Source: Haliotis asinina (taxonomy: Eukaryota > Mollusca > Gastropoda > Lepetellida > Haliotidae). Taken from it: a DNA stretch of 64,000 nucleotides. Numbering within the stretch: position 1 is the stretch's first letter; every line of letters begins with the position of its first letter. Of this stretch, positions 1-11,900 are shown one piece after another. Made by a program: the position numbers and the translations under genes. The stretch lies in contig NC_090288.1 in the NCBI RefSeq assembly GCF_037392515.1, forward strand, positions 4,457,501-4,521,500, given 5' to 3'. A model generated the notes under the pieces. The model was not told the DNA's origin and searched no databases. It saw only the letters and a list, made by a program, of their open reading frames with translations.

Positions 1-846
1 AACACTTCCCGCACTAAAAAGAAGCCATAAAGACCGCCATCTTGCCTGCCACATGACAGGAAGATAGGACCCGACCGGCAAAGTTACAACAATATATGAA
101 TGAAAATTTCAGCCAAGAAATTCCAACTAACGCCCGTGCGAAAGAAAAGGAACCATACATACAGTAGCTGACTCTTTCTCACTCATAATTCCGTAGGCAG
201 ATAGCACAAAAACTATCTAAATGGACCACACACGTCTTTCTAGTCGAACGACAGCATGAAAAGTGAGGTGCGAGGTAGACGGCCAGAGTTACCTGCTCTT
301 GGCTGTAGGGGGCCTGGGGGGCCCTGTAAAGGTGGTCCCACAAGACAAAAACGAGTTTTTTGTTTTGTAAATATTTTATTATCAAAATAGTTACAACTGT
401 CGTAGGGATTTTTAATGGACATAAAAATGCTTATATGTACCCCAAGGAGGACTTCTTCTGAAAAAGAATCACACATTTGGGCTGTCAAATTATCATGTAT
501 GATCCTGACAATCCAAGAATTATCATCACTATATTGGATTAAAACCCACCCTAGAGTAAAATAGTTTTTATATTTGTTGATTAATATGAAATTATGCAGC
601 AACATGACAATGATCCACACACAACTGAATCTGGACCAGAGAATCCAGTGACTGACATCGTGCACATCAATCTCTGACAACCGAATCCTGTTGGTCAGCT
701 CTTAACACAAACATGGGTTGCTGAAGAGCAATTCTAATCCAGATCTTCACAGGTAAAGTAACTATAACCAGCTAGCATCTTAGGCCAGTGTGCCAGCCAG
801 CCTCCAAGAACATCTGATAATTTGAACCATGCTGACTGTTACTCAC
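1..846. other. Left edge, probably UBA3 intron; no coding exon seen
   Basis: The next expected UBA3 exon, which follows the split arginine codon after QFLF, was looked for on the minus strand and not found, so the intron probably runs past the window edge. Open frames here (for example minus 240-680) have no recognisable protein character. A dispersed repeat fragment occupies about 615-758. Confidence 0.5.
615..758 (-). repeat. Dispersed SINE-like repeat fragment ('gattgggtggtcag' family)
   Basis: It shares the order of blocks seen at 29400-29640: a 'gaatccagtgac' block, then 'atcctgttggtcag', then 'gcaattctaatccagatctt', all in minus orientation. Diverged. Confidence 0.5.
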
Positions 847-3800
847 CTGAACAGAAACTGCCTGTTGAGATTGGACACATCAATGGTGTCCATGTCAATC
901 ACATCTATGTTGCGAAAACCAAGCAGAGCCTAAAATTGAAACATACATTCCTTGAAATCTAAAATGGTACATTTTCTTCCTTGTATGACACATCCATTAC
1001 ATCAAGTTAGACTGCAGTTTTCAGAGATATAATATATCTACAAGAGCAAATCATAAGTCTAGTCTAACTGGCAGACACAGTGCATAGCCTCCGAGGAGCA
1101 ACACTCTGTATAGGGCCGTCTCTATGTTTGTCTTACAGTAAACATATTTTCTGCCGAGATTGTCGATGCATGATACTTGGCGGTTGTTGACATCACTGAC
1201 CGGTAACTAGGAAGTGGCTTAAGTCTGTGAATGATCAAAAGTTTTCAATGCAACGAATAATCGTGAGTTTTTACCAGCTTGGAAAAATTGTAACTTTTTC
1301 CCGCCCTTTCTGACAGGAACCCCCTTCCTTATCCTAATAATGCTACTTTCTGCCGTGAGAATGGGCAATGCCAGGACAAGTCAGCGGTTGACGACCTTGT
1401 TTTTCATCGAGCTCAAGAATGGTAGTACACCTGATGGATCAAGCAGTTGATAGATGCATGTGTTAGAGGGAGAGTCTCTTTGTTTAAAAACAACAAGCAT
1501 CCATACCATAAGAAATATATTATTTTTTCAGCTGATATCCGTAACTACCACAAGAATAAGAAACATGAGCATGTATGAAATAACTTTTCAAGATGACAAA
1601 AACATCCACAATAACACAGCGACAAAGAAGAAACATCAACATCCATTCCAAACACTGACCAATCGAAGTTAATTATTCATCTCTTTTTTCTCAAACAAGT
1701 GATATTTTTGAGTGAGTGGGTGAGTGCATGCGTGCGTGAGTGAGTGAGAGAAAATTTAACTTCACACTGAAACTATTTCAGCGCTATAATGCCTAAGCAC
1801 CTATCTGATTTGATTTTCTCTTGTGACCAGCAAGGCATTCTGAGGACACGAAGAGGATGGGGACCTACACAGGCTGAAGACTTATGTTCTCATACATAAT
1901 CCCAAATGGGGTAACTCTGAGGTAGACCTACCAGATTTTTCAGCAACTCACACCCAAGACCTCCTGCTCCGATGACAAGGATCTTGCATACTTCTTGTAG
2001 GAACTGCAAGGTCTGCAAAGGAAAAAAATGGAAATCACACAAATACTACAGTCATCATACAATGCAATCCATGAGTCTGTCCTACATAAAAAATTCATTA
2101 TGGGGAATTCAATATTGAATAATATGACTGCAACAATGGCATGTAATAATGTAAACACTAAAACATAGATACAGCATTCAGTAACATGACAATTAAACCA
2201 TGTACCTCAAACATCTCAAAATTGACTGGTGGACAACACAAAATTAACAAGCTAACTCTCACTCTTTAGCTCCACATAAACATTACAACTTGATTTCAAC
2301 AAGAGTCATATGAAAATGACATATCCCCCCAACCCTCACATATTTGCAAGGACAAATCATCTGACAGTTACTTGATGTTTTCTTAGATTAAGTCTGAATT
2401 GTTTCCATTGAAATCATGAAAAATATAAATGCCATATATCTGTACATGCAAACAGCAAAAGGCACCACTTCAAGATCTGTCTCATATATCTGCCAAGATC
2501 TGTTGAAAGATATGAAATGGTTTTCAAGTTGTGCTCTGGAAACTAAGCCTATCATGGCCTATCCCTCCATTTTGAGACTAAGTCAGAATTGTTTCAGTGG
2601 AAACAAGGAAAAATGAAAATGCCAAAATATTGTAAATAGTGAAAGGCACCACTTTGTGGTCTGCCTTTTGCTGTAAGATATTGAATAGTTTTCGAGTTGT
2701 GCTCCAGAAACGAAGCACATCCCTCCATTTTGAGACTAAGTCAGCATCGTTTCCATGTAAACTGGGAAAATGATAAATCACAAAAATCTGTAAACAGCAA
2801 AAGGCACCACCTTAGGGTCTCCCCTACATATCTGCCAAGTTTTACAGAAAGAGATTTAGAAGTTCTTGAGTTGTGCTCCAGAAACAAAGCTCACCCCTGC
2901 ATTTTGAGACTAAGTTCGAAACGTTTCCTTGGAAACCGAGAAAATGATGAATCACAAAAACTTGTACATAGCAAAAGGCAAAAGGCACCACTTTAAAACA
3001 GACCACCGTAGGTTCTGACTGATATATCTACCATGTTTTGCAGAAAAACCTTGAACGGTTTTTGAGTTCTGCTCCGCAAACGAAGCCCACCCCACCATTA
3101 GACTAACACCAAAATGTTCCATGGAAAAACAAAAAAATACAAATGCCCAAACTCTGTAAATAGCAACAGGCACAACTATAGGTTGAGATTATTATATCTA
3201 TCAAGTTTGGTCTAAAAATATTGAACGGTTTCTGAGCTATGCTCCAGCAACAAAATGATTACAGACGGATGGATGGACAGACAGACAGACGAGGCATCGA
3301 CCATATCCCCCCTCATTACATGACAGGGGGGATAAAAAGTCATAAACATGACCATGGTAGTTGTGGGTGCCCCTTTGTACAGAAACATTCATCAAGAATC
3401 TACCTAAATAAGTTAAAGCAGTGTGATCTGCCAATGAACATTTTTTTAAAAAAAAATGCTGTTGAGGTTAGGTTTACATAACGCAAGAACATTCTGATAT
3501 TTTTTCCAAAAAGCACAATTACTATGATCACAGAAACAACCATTTGCCACATTTACCAAAGTTTCCTTCAAGATTTTTTAAACAATTATTTCACTGGATT
3601 CATATTTGAAAAAGGATCAAACTAACTAAACTTACAAGTCTAGTGGACACAAGAATGAACAGCTGTCTGAATCATTAAAAACAATTCAAACTTGTTCATG
3701 CCCAATAACCATGGTTACAGAAAACTGGTATTTCTGTGTTGTGTGTACTTCATATACTGCAAGCATGACAAAGTTCCCTCTCAAATTTCAAAGGTCAGAG

Positions 3801-4295
3801 TGTTAATTTCTTCACTCTAACACTGGCATCCCCATCTGCTATAGGTTTAAGGCTTCTGTACATGATCACTCTTATTAATACATGAATGAATTTCAGGAAC
3901 AAGTCAAAAACCAAAGTCCAATAAACAAAACGAAAATCATTCTTGTCATTCAGAGGTAAGTGGTAAATCTCTGGGTGTTTATTATCACTACTTACTTCCA
4001 ACTATTCATACCTTATAGAAATTTTCCACAAAGGATGGAATGTGGGATGTTTTCAGAACTCACTGAAAACAAATTATGATATTGAACATACAAAGGCAGT
4101 ACCAGTGAGGCATGTCTCATTGACAATAATTCAATAACATCATTATAGCAGGGAAAGTCTGTAGGACTCTGTACCTCTGAACTTGGTTCAAAATCCGGAT
4201 GAGCGAATGGTCCACCTCTTTCCAAGAATTTCTTGACATGGTTCCAGCGCCCAGGCCAGTCACTTTCCATATCCAAAGTTGGTCGAGGAGTTGAT
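847..4295 (-). CDS. UBA3: NEDD8-activating enzyme E1 catalytic subunit, 5' part of gene (partial)
   Basis: UBA3 pairs with NAE1 to adenylate NEDD8 and pass it to the E2 UBE2M/UBE2F, which starts cullin neddylation. Three minus-strand exons are visible: 4175-4295, 1932-2012 and 847-929. All are flanked by GT donors and AG acceptors and their phases join. They read [20 protein letters not shown], then [15 protein letters not shown] (the glycine-rich ATP-binding loop of the ThiF/E1 fold), then [18 protein letters not shown] (the Asp and Asn/Arg region that contacts the nucleotide). This is nearly identical in pattern to animal UBA3. Only about the first 95 residues are present; the catalytic cysteine and the ubiquitin-fold domains lie outside the window. 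The short first coding exon was not located with confidence. It should lie between 4300 and 5400, since exon 4175-4295 begins with the last base of a split codon. Confidence 0.93.
2330..3320. repeat. Diverged tandem repeat, about five units of 157-192 bp
   Basis: The block 'aaaggcaccact' recurs near 2457, 2641, 2798, 2974 and 3166. Each is followed by 'tctgccaag', 'ttgaacggtttt', 'gctccagaaac' and 'cattttgagactaag' in the same order. The last unit ends in a (gacg/gaca)n run around 3265-3295. It lies in the UBA3 intron between exons 4175-4295 and 1932-2012. The open frames overlapping it are shadows of the repeat. Confidence 0.8.
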
Positions 4296-4527
4296 CTTTA
4301 TGAAATAAAGTTTAAGGCAAAAAATTGGAGTTTGAAAATAAATGACTGATGTGAAACATGTGAAGTGACTCTGAAATACTAGTCTTTTGAACTTGTTCAG
4401 TTGTGTAGATTTACAACAGAAATAGGAGCGACTACACTCTACAATCATGAATGACAAAAATTGATGATTGAATTGAACTTAATGACATTTATGATCCATA
4501 AGCTACAAGAACACTATGATATAAGTA

Positions 4528-4635
4528 GATGTGAAGATTCCAGTTAGAATTGATCTTAAGAGACAGGATTGGGTGGTCAGGCACACTGACTTAGCTGACA
4601 TTCATCACCACAATTGACAATATCGAATAGGGCTG
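4528..4635 (+). repeat. Dispersed SINE-like repeat fragment ('gattgggtggtcag' family)
   Basis: It reads 'tgaagattccagttagaatt' and then 'aggattgggtggtcaggc' and 'actgacttagctgac' in plus orientation, in the same block order as the copy at 29400-29640. Confidence 0.5.
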
Positions 4636-4696
4636 CCTAAAAAGATCAATGTTCGGAAATGTCATCACTGGGACAAATCATTAAAGAGCATAGATT

Positions 4697-4757
4697 TGAA
4701 AACAGTGTCACTGATAATGTGAAAATGAAAACTGTGTCACTGATAATGTGACACATA
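4697..4757 (+). repeat. Short direct duplication
   Basis: The block 'gtgtcactgataatgtga' occurs twice in a row, about 32 bases apart. Confidence 0.7.
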
Positions 4758-4948
4758 AACAATTGTGATCAAATAAAGTTTTAATGTACACATACAATAA
4801 ACAAATTTAAGTATTTATTGATGGGCTGTTTCTAAATTATATGCAAAATGCTGTTTTGTCCCCAGACACCAGTGCTGATATATATGTTCCTTCTGCCTTT
4901 GGATGCTTTTTGCAGACAACTGCAGTTGTGCTCCTGCCATCAGCAAAT

Positions 4949-4963
4949 AACCCTAACCCTAAC
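4949..4963. repeat. Interstitial telomere-like (CCCTAA) repeat, short
   Basis: Two and a half copies of the animal telomere repeat, 'aaccctaaccctaac', lie upstream of the UBA3 exons. Confidence 0.6.
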
Positions 4964-5032
4964 TCGAACTACACGTTACTTCTCCAATATTAAGTGTATA
5001 ACTAGTCGATATTTAGTTGACTATTATTGACC

Positions 5033-5130
5033 TCTATAATCTGAATCGGTAGCCAGTCCTAATGCTGATGCCCATGACGTCAGTCACTGAATTTCCTGGA
5101 TCATTTACCGACCGCCATCACATAATCCAT
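5033..5130 (+). repeat. Dispersed SINE-like repeat fragment, 3' half
   Basis: It reads 'atgctgatgcccatgacgtc' followed by 'catttaccgaccgccatc', which corresponds to the distal part of the same dispersed repeat family. Confidence 0.4.
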
Positions 5131-5299
5131 TATTATTACTCCTGAATTTCATTGCAGCTTGTACAGACACTGGTCGTGAACAACTTCAAATACTTACGGC
5201 AACCTGAAAACAACAATATCAGATTAATGTCCGAGAGACGCGATTGGACTGACATTCATGACATGACTCAACGAAAGAATCTCGTCTTAACAGATCAGC

Positions 5300-5926
5300 T
5301 ACATAGCGGCTCTCGGACATGACATCATATGATTTGAGAACTAGTGATAAAGGAAGTGTAAACGCGTATGATAAATTCACTATAAGTATGACAAAAAGGC
5401 ATTAAGATATGGCGCACTTTAATACAGACGAAGAATCACCTTTTCTCGATAGCGTGCCTGTGCTGCAAATTGTAATAGAGTTGTCGTTCTTAAAAGGAAA
5501 TGCATTTGATACTACTTTACATACGCTATTAAACATGTGAATACATAGATAAACATGTTTTCCACATGTGTACTGTTGGTATATCAAGATATTCTTGAAA
5601 ATCTTCAAAAGAATTAACGTATAATTCAAACAATTAAAGGTATGGACAAAATGAGAAGTAGAAGTCAAATACAAGATAATATATTTTGTTTGTGAAGTGC
5701 GTGTTAGGAAAAGTATATAAAACGACATATACCTTATAACATATACAAATGTATTTATGCCTTGCTCAAACAAAACCTCCATTCGATTTTCCATTAATTA
5801 AATAGATTTTATTGGCGTGATTTAAAATGTTGTATTTTAACTAGGAATACCGCATGAATATATCTGCAATTTATTTGCAAACATTTGGGCATTTGTCCAT
5901 GATTTAAGGGATTGTAAATTGACAAC
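5300..5926. promoter_or_regulatory. Probable bidirectional promoter between UBA3 and ARL6IP5
   Basis: The two genes are transcribed away from this stretch and no other gene fits between them. No TATA box position can be argued. CpGs are more frequent around 5228-5450 than in the surrounding sequence. An 11-bp inverted repeat 'atgtccgagag' (5227-5237 and 5310-5320) lies at its left side. The plus-strand frame 5409-5540 (43 codons) is open but unrecognised. Confidence 0.4.
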
Positions 5927-8900
5927 ATGGGCGAACAAGTGCAGGTGGCCCCTCTCCGTTCTTTGGGAGATTTTATCTTGGAATCGGCACGATTCCAGAT
6001 CCCGAATATAAAAGATGCCGATAAATGGGCTAACAGGGTCTTGAACAATCTACTCTATTATCAGACAAACTACTTCCTGACGGCGCTTATAGTTTTTCTA
6101 CTCATTGGGTGAGCACCGTTTGATTTGTATATCTGACGTGATCAGTGACGTGGATAGCTCTATGAAATCAAAGCTTTGTATTTCTCCGCTTTTATCATTC
6201 GACATCCACAGGTCGCTAATACATCGCACAACGCTTTCATTCGTTCGGAGATATGTTGATGCTTAATTTGCACTGGCATTTAAATACTCTGTCACAGTGC
6301 GGAGTGTGGGATATTATCGGAATGTCTACTAATACAAGTAATTGGCTGTTACGACATGAGTCGTAGTTCTGTATCAGCGACCAGCACATTATTATTAATG
6401 TATGTAAATGCTATATCTGGTATTTATGCGATACAACTAGCACAAATAGTATTAAAATGTATGCTTGACATGTCAGTTTGTCACAAGAGCGTTTGAGATC
6501 AAGGGAATACTGCACTTTACTGGGGCACACTCTTTCAGATTAACTAGCACTCTGACCCTAACCTCAAGTCCTAACCCAAACCCTAACCCTAAAGATCGTA
6601 AGGGTGCTTAACCCTAACCCTAAGGATCATAAGGGGTGCTGCACCCGGTAAACAGGCATTGTAGCCGAGATCACTAGCCCAAACCAGTATTGTATCATTT
6701 AGTATCATTTTAACTAGCATTCAGATATATCATATGTACTATTATTAACTGTGATTACAAGATCGATGAGAAATGTATTAGATTCATTCTTTAGATTGAT
6801 GGCAAAAGTCCCAGGCTGGATAACATTTAATATTAATAATTCTATTGGTTACCCTGTATCATGTATATTCAATTAGTGAGTATGAAGACATGTCTTAGAT
6901 TAAGAGGTTAAATGGCTGTAAACACTGATATAAGTATTCAATACCCTGATGCAGGTTACTTGAAATACTACTGATTTGGTTGACTAATGTGACCTGAGAA
7001 ACAAAAGAATCGAAATGTGGTGTACGGATAGACAATCAGCGGAATCGCTTTTTCAACTAATTCGACAAAAATGTCATGAAAACAAATGGAGGCAGTTTTG
7101 TAGTTTGGGTTGCAATTACCTCCAAAGAAAATCACGCCACTATCGAGATGACACAACCTCTATATCTGAAGTAAATACCATAGACCTACCTCAAGACTCA
7201 GAAGCTGTAAATGATGAAACTAAAGCTCTAAAAGTACTACAGTGGAATGCCCAGTCACTGAAGAACAAAGTTAGTGAATTCAAGCTACTCCTACAGGAGG
7301 AAAACATTGACATAGCACTGCTCAGTGAAACAAGAATAACAGAACATGAGAACTGGCAAGACAAGTTCAAAGGCTACTGCCTATATAACTCCCCAAGGCC
7401 AAACAAGGAGGGCGGAGGTGTAGCACTATTGACAAAAAGTCATCTAGGAGTGTCAGATGTAAAGACCTACTACTCTGAGATCATAGAGTACATCAGTGCA
7501 GATATCACAGTCTGTAAAAACTTCACATTCTGTGCCTCATCCATCTATGCCAGGGAAGGATGTAGCAGGCTGTCCAACGAACTAGATGATATCAGTCAGG
7601 GTACCAACTCATATCTAGCCGGTGATTTCAATGCTAAAAGCACCCAATGGAACAGCACCCAAACCAACTCATCTGGTGCAAGACTCTCAGCATGGATAAC
7701 TGACAGCAACCTCCTGCCAATCAATGGTACTGAGCACACTCATCAAAGCCACTCAACGGGGCATACTGACTCCATCGATGTAACAATTGTTAGCCCAAAT
7801 CTTGCCCCTCAAATAAAGTCATGGAAAACCGTGGATGATACTCTCGGCAGCGATCACTTCCCAATCATCACAGAGATAGAACTTCCCGGTTCCCCACAAA
7901 ACACCACCAAAGAAGTGAGATTCAACATCAAAAAAGCTAACAGAGAAGGATTCACATCTCTACTAGCACACCAGATTGAGGAAACACAAGCCATCATAAC
8001 ACACTCATCTGTTGAACAGAAGGTGGAATCAATCACCAAGTGTATTGTTGATGTGGCAGAAGAAACTTATCCTTCAACCAAACTTCACAAGAGACCACCT
8101 GCACCTTGGTGGAATGAAAGTATAAGCAAGGACAGAAAGGCTAGAAGAAGAGCCAGAAGAACTTGGAAACGCACCCGCAACTTGAGGGACAAAATAGCAT
8201 ACAAATGTCTAGAAGCCAAAGTAAAGAGGGATATCAAGATCGCCAAAACCACTAGTTGGAGAAATTTCATCTCAACTCTTACAAGAGACACTCCTTCCCA
8301 TACTATCTGGAGGAAAATAAAAGCAATCAACGGCAACACCAACTCAAGTCAACCAGCCCTATTCCATGATGGTGTAATGATCACTGACACGAAAGAAAAG
8401 GCGCAGTTATTTGGAAATCACTATGCCAACAAGTGTTCCTCCATTGACACGGATTTCAACAAAAGTACCTTTTCTGATAGTGAACAACATATTGCTGACA
8501 ACCTAGATTTGCTGTATTCTTCTGAGGCTGAGGAGGACCAACCTTTCACGAGACATGAAATGGACCTTGCCATAAAAGAACTGACACTAAAAGCTGCTGG
8601 TCCTGATAAAATTCACAACCAGATGCTGATGGACCTACCACCAAATGCAAAAGACATCATACTCAATCTGTTTAATGAGATTTGGGACTCTGGCACTTAT
8701 CCATCAGCATGGAAGACTAGCCAAATAATTCCTCTTCTAAAACCAAACAAAGATAAACTAGCCATTAAATCATACCGTCCTATTGCCCTCACCTCCTGCC
8801 TAGGTAAACTCATGGAAAAGATGATCACCAGACGATTAACATGGAAATTGGAGACAGAAAAGATCTTTCACAAATCTCAGTGTGGCTTCCGCCCAAAATC

Positions 8901-11900
8901 AGGTACCATAGATGCACTCATGCAGCTAACTGAACAATGTCATCAAGGATTAAGCAGGAATGAATACACGGTTATAATCCTGATCGATCTAGAAGGTGCA
9001 TTTGATAAGGTGTGGTGGGATGGAGTCACCTTAAAGGCAGCTGAACTGGGAATAAGTGGCAGACTTCTTAAATTCATCAGAAGCTTCCTCAGCGAAAGAC
9101 ACATCCAAACCAAAGTAGGTAATGAGTATTCAGACTTAATCAGCATCAACACTGGAACACCCCAGGGTTCAATAATCAGCCCAATCCTTTTTAACATCAT
9201 GATGCAGGATCTACCATCTGTAGTTTCAAAGCCACTGGGACAAGTCACATATGCTGATGATGGCTCCATATATATCACTCACAAAGATCTCAACCACATT
9301 GTGACGCATGCCAATGAATGTATGGAAGCAATAAACAATTGGGCAACCAAGTGGAAATTAAAGATATCCCAAGATAAGACAGAATACACAGTCATCACCA
9401 GAAAACGAAAACATGTATTGCCACTTGACAAACTTGGTATACAAATCTCTGGTCGGTCAATAGGCTACAACAAAAATCCGAAAATACTAGGGCTAACACT
9501 CGACCCTAAACTCACATGGAATGCCCATATTGACCGGTTACATCATGACTGTCTAAAGAGGCTGAACCTCATGAAGGTCATTTCATCAAAAGCTTGGGGG
9601 GCCGATTTTACCACCCTAAGAACATTCTATCTGACATATATCAGGAGTAAGATGTCATATGCCATGGAAATCTGGTCATCATGCTGCCCAACGAGAATGA
9701 AAAGACTTTCAACCTTACAAAATTGTGCTCTCCGTCTCATAGTTGGTGCTCTGAAAACCACGCCAGTTGGGTCACTTGAGATAGAAGCAAACATCCCTCC
9801 ACTTCAGATCCATTCGGAATCAGTTATCCTGAACAGAAGGATTAAAAATCACTTCCTTCCAAAAGATTCTCCAGGGCATCTCAAGAAAAACAAAGCAAAG
9901 AACTCCTTCTATGCAAGATCCAGCAGGCTACTCAAGGAAAGAAACATCTATCTCCCTTCTAGGTCAGACCCCAACTTCTCTCCAACAGCAATCATGAATG
10001 ATATACCACCATGGCAATGGAAACCTCCAACCATAGTAACATCAATTCCAGAACAAGCCAATAAGTCAGAAAACCCAGTCAAGTTGAAGATGCTAGCCTT
10101 GGAGTTAATCCAGACTAAATATTCAGAATACAGAAAGATCTACACTGACGGCTCCCTGGATCCAAACAATGGAAAAGCTGGGGCAGGCATATATCTCCAA
10201 GACGATGAGAGTAGTGTCATCATTCCACTCACCCCCTGCTCAATCCTCAGTGCAGAACTTACAGCAATAGAAAGAGCCTTGCTGGAAATTAAAGATCTTT
10301 CCAACTCCGGTCCTTACACCATCCTGACGGACTCTTTATCATCCCTGCACACTCTGTTGTCATACAAACCTACTGAGTACTACCATCAAACCAAAGCCAT
10401 CAACAGTCTGCTACAAACCCTGAAAACTGTCATCTGCCTACAATGGATCCCAAGCCATGTAGGGATTATTGGGAACGAAAAGGCTGACGAACTTGCCAAG
10501 CAAGCATCTGAGTGTGGCCCTCTGCTAAAACCTATGTCATCTCTACCTAGTTTGAAATGCAGAGTGAAGGAAACCTCTAGTGATAAATGGTCAAATATCT
10601 GGCTCAATAACAGCAAAGGTCGAAAGTACTTTGAACTGCAGGAAAAACCCAACAGAATTTTCTACAAAAATATCAAAAGAACGGATCAAGTTACCATCTC
10701 TAGAATCCGACTGAACCACTTTCCCTGTCAGAGCTATCTAGCCAAATATCATCTGGCAACTGACCCCATTTGCACATTTTGTAATCAAGAAGAGGAAGAT
10801 CTTGAGCACATCTTATTCAGATGCCCCGAATATGATGAAATCAGGTCAACAGCCAACAACAATCTTAAAGAAGCCCTTGAAAACAGAAATAATGAATGGG
10901 CTCAATTCATCAATATAATCAAGAGGAGAAACGAGAGGGTACATGCAAGGGCCACGACGCCAGAGGCATGCTCCACTACCTAACCTACCTAACCTAATGT
11001 GACCTGCAATTGCAATCTTTGTATTCATCATGTTGATATGTATGGTTAATAACTGCCATAATGTTTCTGGTGTTAAGAGAAACTGCACATGACCATTGAA
11101 CACCACAAACATTTGCTGCTGACCTTTTCATCTTAATGCAAATATACTAATGTTTTGGTAACTGCTATGAAACAGTAATCCTTTTTGTATTGGAATCATT
11201 AGCTACAAACATGATCTAATTGCTAACTGAAATGCTATTAATCCTATCCTACTGGGTGCCGCTGTTCAAGGTATATTTGTCTTGTTCATAGTGAGATACC
11301 ACATCATTAAATCATGCAAACATGAATCATCTAGAAAATCCAGCTGACATTTGCTGTTCATGGTTAGCTTTCTTATCATCTTTCCGAATGAATATTAAAA
11401 ATTTGTTTCTCTGTGTGGCAGACACACATGATCAATACCCAATAATCAGTCATTGTGTACTAGGTTGTAAGGGATATTAATTGATATAACAGGACACATA
11501 GCATTATTTGCATAGAATGCTATAAACGGTTTAACAGTTTTGTTGCATTTCATAAATATGTTTAATCAAATATGTAGAATTACTTTTCCTGTTATTTCAA
11601 CTTGAGTGAAGTCATTCAATATGGCAGTTTCAAAAGCTATTTGTGTTACAGCATCACAAAACATCCCATTCAGTCCCCATGTAGTTAATTTAGATTCTAA
11701 TGTCAAATTCAAGTGTTTCTGTGAAGCTGTGAGAAACTAAATTGCTTCAGTCAGAGATCTATCTCTGTTTACCTGTAGTGGTTGGATTTTCAGTTATACT
11801 TCACGGTAGTATCCTGATTGACCTCTTAGCTAGCAACAAACAATACTTTGTGAATGTATTTGCCTTGTTTTAAACAAAGCGTATTGATTGAAAATCAGAC

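Noticed and set aside
240..680. 146-residue minus frame at the left edge
   Set aside because: No recognisable protein, and part of it overlaps a dispersed repeat; not a UBA3 exon.
5227..5320. 'MSESRYV...' minus frame as the UBA3 first exon
   Set aside because: It starts at an inverted-repeat ATG and lacks a donor that would give the required phase, so the first exon is left unassigned.
5402..5794. 130-residue minus frame between UBA3 and ARL6IP5
   Set aside because: Low-complexity Ile/Tyr-rich reading of AT-rich promoter sequence. It does not match the UBA3 N-terminus.
4949..6624. Chromosome end
   Set aside because: Telomere-like repeats are few and are flanked on both sides by ordinary genic sequence.
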